From positions 1 to 5,279 of the forward strand of contig CALEKV010000170.1 in NCBI GenBank assembly GCA_937902525.1: 5,279 bases of DNA, read 5' to 3'. Within the stretch, counting starts at the first letter, position 1. Each line of letters opens with the position of its first letter. The position numbers and the translations under genes were made by a program. This DNA comes from an uncultured Candidatus Saccharibacteria bacterium (GTDB lineage Bacteria; Patescibacteriota; Saccharimonadia; Saccharimonadales; Saccharimonadaceae). This document shows, one piece after another, positions 3,503 to 5,279 of this stretch. The notes beneath the pieces are model-generated. The model had not been told where the DNA came from. It did not search any database and worked only from the letters and a program-made list of their open reading frames with translations.

Positions 3503-5279
3503 CTAGTAGCTGGTGTCGCGGTGGTTGAAGTGAGGCTCGACTGTTTCGGTATCAGGCACTTGTTTTGGCGGAAACTTGATGTTAGTCGGTTTTAGCGGCA
3601 ACAACGGCTTATTAAAATGTTGCGGCCTTGGCTGCGTGGTGGGCTGGTTGGCCTGCGTATTTGGTTTTTGAGCTCCACCGACTTCGTTCACTACCGGAAT
3701 GACAATTGGCGTGCGGCGCGTTTGGTCGAACAAAATGTGCGTGATTTCGTCTTTTAGTTCTTTTTTAACGACATCTAAATCATACTTGCCGCTAAAGCTG
3801 CGGGCGGCTTTTTGCTTTAGGTAAGCCCTAATCATACCCATCAGTTCTTCGCTATCACGCAGGTAAATAAAACCGCGACTAATGATGTCAGGACTAGTTA
3901 GCAAGCGCCCAGTGCCACGCTGGATAGTCAGCACCACCACAAACATACCTTCTTGGCTCATGTGGATACGGTCTTTTAGCACCACCTCGCTCACCACGGC
4001 GCCAGCATCGTCATACATAATACCGCCAACTTGCACGCGACCAACTTTTTTAGCGCCATTGTGGTCGATTTCAATCACATCACCAGCATCGCAGACAAAA
4101 ATATTTTTCTGCGGGATGCCACATTCTTTTTCGGCAAGTTCGGCATTGTGGACTAACATGTGAAACTCACCGTGGTTTGGCAAATAGTATGTTGGGTGTA
4201 CAGCATTGATAACTCGGACGTGGTCTTCATAGTAACCGTGGCCGCTTAAGTGCAGCGGGCCAATGCCGGTCAAGTGGGTTTTGCCGTTTTGTATAACACT
4301 ACTGCCTTCGCGCATTAGACCATCAACAGTACGCACGACATACTTTTCGTTACCTGGAATTGGGTTACTGCTAAACACCACCACGTCAGTATTTTTAATT
4401 TTGATATATTTATGAGCACCCGTGGCCATGCGATTAAGCACAGCACTAAACTCGCCCTGACTGCCCGTACAGACAATCGTTACCTGACTATCAGGCAGCT
4501 TGATGATATCTTCCATTTTTACCACGGTGTCTTTAGGGACTTTAATGGTGCCCGTGCGGAGCGCCACCTCAAGGTTTTGAATCATGCTAAAGCCGGCAAA
4601 CGCCACCTTACGACCGTGCCGGTGGGCCTCTTCCAAGATTAACTGCATGCGGAGTAGCTGGCTGCTAAAGCTACTGATAATGACGCGGCCGTTAGAGCAC
4701 TTGTCCATCACCTCGCCCATGCTGTGCTGGATGTCGAATTCACCGTGCGAATGCGTGCCCTCCGACTCACAGTTGGTGCTTTCGTTTAGGAACATCAAAA
4801 AACCTTCTTTTTGCTGGATTTCAGTAATGCGATTAAAGTCGAACTTTTTGCCGTCAATCGGGGTGTCTTCGATACGCCAGTCGCCACTGAACAATAAGTT
4901 TCCTACCGGTGTGCGTATAACCACGGCGGCGGCATCGGGAATACTGTGATTAACCCTTATAAACTCAGCGCTAAAGCTATCGCATAGCTGCACTTGGTCG
5001 TGATTTTCCGGGTTCATTTCGTGGTAATCGGGTTCGATTGTACTGTCACCTTCTTCATATGTGCGCTGCAACATACCGATGGTAAACTTGGTGGCAAACA
5101 CTGGCGCCGGGATTTGTGGGAACAGGTGACGGAACGCTCCAATGTGGTCAAGGTGTCCGTGCGTAAACAAGTGAGCACGAATTTTATGGCGGTTTTCAAA
5201 CAAATATGTGATATCTGGCGTAATGTAGTTAATTCCCGGGTAGTCACCGCCTGGGAACAAAAAGCCCATGTCAACAATA
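3503..5279 (-). CDS. rnj: Ribonuclease J (5'-truncated by window edge)
   Basis: RNase J is a zinc-dependent metallo-beta-lactamase/beta-CASP ribonuclease with endonuclease and 5'-3' exonuclease activity in mRNA turnover and rRNA processing. About 591 residues are visible; the frame stays open through the edge (IVDMGFLFPG), so the ATG at 5267-5269 is internal and the first tens of residues are missing. Counting from that Met: the metal-binding HGHLDH motif is at 37-42, a later histidine in VNHSIPDA and the aspartate in FSGDWRIE complete metallo-beta-lactamase motifs, and the beta-CASP part has CTGSQGE, LSGHGYYEDH and PNHGEFHM. A C-terminal domain of about 100 residues follows. The last ~55 residues are rich in Pro, Gln, Asn and Thr and look disordered, longer than the core needs. 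A TAG ends the gene; the promoter lies outside the window. Confidence 0.95.
   Translation of the reverse strand, partial: IVDMGFLFPGGDYPGINYITPDITYLFENRHKIRAHLFTHGHLDHIGAFRHLFPQIPAPVFATKFTIGMLQRTYEEGDSTIEPDYHEMNPENHDQVQLCDSFSAEFIRVNHSIPDAAAVVIRTPVGNLLFSGDWRIEDTPIDGKKFDFNRITEIQQKEGFLMFLNESTNCESEGTHSHGEFDIQHSMGEVMDKCSNGRVIISSFSSQLLRMQLILEEAHRHGRKVAFAGFSMIQNLEVALRTGTIKVPKDTVVKMEDIIKLPDSQVTIVCTGSQGEFSAVLNRMATGAHKYIKIKNTDVVVFSSNPIPGNEKYVVRTVDGLMREGSSVIQNGKTHLTGIGPLHLSGHGYYEDHVRVINAVHPTYYLPNHGEFHMLVHNAELAEKECGIPQKNIFVCDAGDVIEIDHNGAKKVGRVQVGGIMYDDAGAVVSEVVLKDRIHMSQEGMFVVVLTIQRGTGRLLTSPDIISRGFIYLRDSEELMGMIRAYLKQKAARSFSGKYDLDVVKKELKDEITHILFDQTRRTPIVIPVVNEVGGAQKPNTQANQPTTQPRPQHFNKPLLPLKPTNIKFPPKQVPDTETVEPHFNHRDTSY

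Noticed and set aside
1..5279. CRISPR array, rRNA, alternative genetic code
   Set aside because: No regularly spaced short repeats, no rRNA sequence, and no gene here needs TGA as a sense codon.

Overview
The window holds most of a diversity-generating retroelement (DGR), which is the main discovery here, next to ordinary-looking chromosomal genes. Gene content suggests a Candidate Phyla Radiation (Patescibacteria) bacterium, possibly a Saccharibacterium: an RNase J, a replication-relaxation-type winged-helix protein, an IS1595/ISXO2-type transposase, compact spacing and apparently leaderless promoters. Lineage is inference only. Stops are TAG and TAA, and nothing requires a recoded TGA.

DGR region (about 1-1416, minus strand). 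A 237-residue protein (521-1234) ends in a variable repeat (VR, 530-650). A 121-bp near-copy lies at 34-154, downstream of the gene on the same strand, and is the template repeat (TR). The two copies differ at 16 positions, and all 16 are adenines in the coding-sense TR; the 95 non-adenine positions are identical. The 16 changes spread over all three alternatives (5 A>G, 5 A>C, 6 A>T). They alter 12 codons, all non-synonymously, and every one of the eight AAC codons of the TR is changed. This is the signature of mutagenic retrohoming. Between VR and TR lie a nested inverted repeat (442-506) and a hairpin-plus-T-tract terminator (375-407). The TR is bracketed by an 11-bp inverted repeat (30-40 / 245-255). 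The reverse transcriptase is not in the window; the order target-TR places it just left of base 1. The target has a strong promoter (TTGCAA-17-TATAAT, extended -10) and a leader of about 147 nt. It is far richer in GC than its neighbours.

Region 1439-2242 (minus) encodes a replication-relaxation-family protein. Region 2243-2433 is an AT-rich divergent intergenic stretch with repeated ACCCCT motifs and a purine tract. A small acidic protein of unknown function follows on the plus strand (2434-2649). It overlaps, tail to tail, a full-length IS1595/ISXO2-type transposase (2534-3397, minus) that has a consensus leaderless promoter. From 3503 to the right edge (minus) runs RNase J, missing its N-terminus beyond the window and carrying a Pro/Gln/Asn-rich tail.

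The genes outside the DGR show no functional link to it. Within the DGR, the TR RNA would be copied by the absent reverse transcriptase with adenine errors, and the cDNA would replace the VR, diversifying a probable ligand-binding face at the target's C-terminus.
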